From: CAZWUZ01 sp964637655 [NCBI: uncultured bacterium]
GTDB lineage: Bacteria > DAOPZR01
Assembly (NCBI GenBank): GCA_964637655.1
Contig: CAZWUZ010000271.1
Span: forward strand, 1 to 5,188
DNA: 5,188 nucleotides
Direction of reading: 5' to 3'
Positions 4,615 through 5,188 of the stretch are shown here, in pieces. The position numbers and the translations under genes were made by a program. Every line of letters starts with the position of its first letter. Position 1 is the first letter of the stretch. A model generated the notes under the pieces. It saw only the letters and a list, made by a program, of their open reading frames with translations, ran no database searches and was not told where the DNA came from.

Positions 4615-5188
4615 TCATTGTGCTGTTTTCCATTGCCATAACGCATACGCCAGGTTGCGGTTATACCCGGCGCCCGCCAGACCTAGTTCCGCCGCCGCCA
4701 AATTGGCCTGCGCGTCCAGCAGGTCACTGATGGTCCCCGCTCCCGCCGCATAGCGTTCGCGCACGATGCCGAGCGATTCCGCCGCCTCGGCCGCCTCGGC
4801 GGCGGTGACGCACTGCGCGAAGGCGGTGCTGATCTCCTGCCGGACGGCGAGCGCGAGGCGCTCCTGTTCCGCCGCCGCCTGCGCGAGCTCCGCCTCCGCC
4901 TGCGCCAGTTCATGGTCGCGCCGGTACCCGTCGAACAGCGGGAAGCTGACGCTGACCCCTGCCGACCAGTCCTCATCCTCCGGCACGAAATCGTCGTCGC
5001 GCCAGCCCCCCCCGGCTTCGGCGCGCAGTTTCGGACGGAAGGCCGCCCGGGCCGCGGCCGCCGCCGCCTGCCCGGCCGCGACACGCTCTGCCGCGGCCCG
5101 CACCTCGGGCCGCACGGCCAGCGCCACGGCGAGCGCCGTGTCGCGTTCCGCCGCCGTCGGGAGCGCGGGGAGCGTCGCGTCCGCGCTG
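4615..5188 (-). CDS. TolC-family outer membrane efflux protein, C-terminal part
   Basis: The frame is open from the stop at 4615-4617 to the window edge, giving about 190 residues of a protein that starts outside. It is the second repeat of an outer membrane efflux (OEP) protein, the trimeric channel that pairs with RND, MFS or type I exporters. Signs are ALAVRPEVRAAAERV near the edge, the beta-strand motif VSVSFPLFDGYRR, a long alanine- and glutamate-rich coiled coil, and RYAAGAGTISDLLDAQANL followed by AAAELGLAGAGYN, the classic C-terminal helix pair. The GTG at 5127 is internal and not the start, because family-like sequence continues upstream of it. The signal peptide and first repeat are not in view, and neither is the partner pump, so the substrate is unknown. 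The HD-GYP gene follows on the same strand after 99 bases but has its own promoter. Confidence 0.9.
   Translation of the reverse strand, partial: SADATLPALPTAAERDTALAVALAVRPEVRAAAERVAAGQAAAAAARAAFRPKLRAEAGGGWRDDDFVPEDEDWSAGVSVSFPLFDGYRRDHELAQAEAELAQAAAEQERLALAVRQEISTAFAQCVTAAEAAEAAESLGIVRERYAAGAGTISDLLDAQANLAAAELGLAGAGYNRNLAYALWQWKTAQ

Noticed and set aside
4683-5084. Second minus-strand frame over the TolC-family gene
   Set aside because: Almost only R, S, P and A; the other frame shows clear OEP family motifs to the window edge.

Overview
The window joins two kinds of DNA. Bases 1 to about 2250 are the distal part of an integron gene-cassette array. Bases from about 2250 to 5188 are GC-rich chromosomal DNA carrying two genes on the minus strand. 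The integron architecture, the GC-rich flank and a TolC-type outer membrane gene point to a Gram-negative bacterium, most likely a gamma- or betaproteobacterium. I cannot name the genus. No integrase gene or attI site is in the window. Cassette polarity places them to the left.

Cassette array. Three attC sites (276-339, 961-1024, 1690-1750) are 61-64 bp long and nearly identical. Each has a 7-base R'' box ending in AAC, an R' box starting GTT, and an imperfect palindrome between them. They delimit: (1) the end of a cassette encoding an unrecognised 84-residue soluble protein; (2) a cassette (334-1018) encoding a membrane-anchored ankyrin-repeat protein whose reading frame runs into its own attC; (3) a cassette (1019-1744) with its own extended -10 promoter driving an overlapping DUF2442-DUF4160 gene pair; (4) a last cassette from 1745 with a HigB toxin that lacks its N-terminal half and an intact HigA antitoxin. 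All cassette genes are on the plus strand. After higA there is only a degraded attC-like sequence, so the array seems to end there. Decay at the last cassette fits its expected position at the old, distal end.

Flanking chromosome. A 735-residue cytoplasmic protein (4515-2308, minus) has three GAF-type sensor regions and a C-terminal HD-GYP domain, and is a predicted cyclic-di-GMP phosphodiesterase. Its signature reads GYA instead of GYP. It has a good sigma70-type promoter in the 97-base gap behind the upstream gene. That gene (5188-4615, minus, cut by the window edge) encodes the C-terminal part of a TolC-family outer membrane efflux protein. The minus-strand genes converge on the array, with a small hairpin between them and higA.

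The best candidates for something new are the self-promoted DUF2442-DUF4160 cassette, the attC-encoded tail of the ankyrin protein, and the half-toxin fused to an attC junction upstream of an orphan antitoxin. None is shown to be functional by sequence alone.
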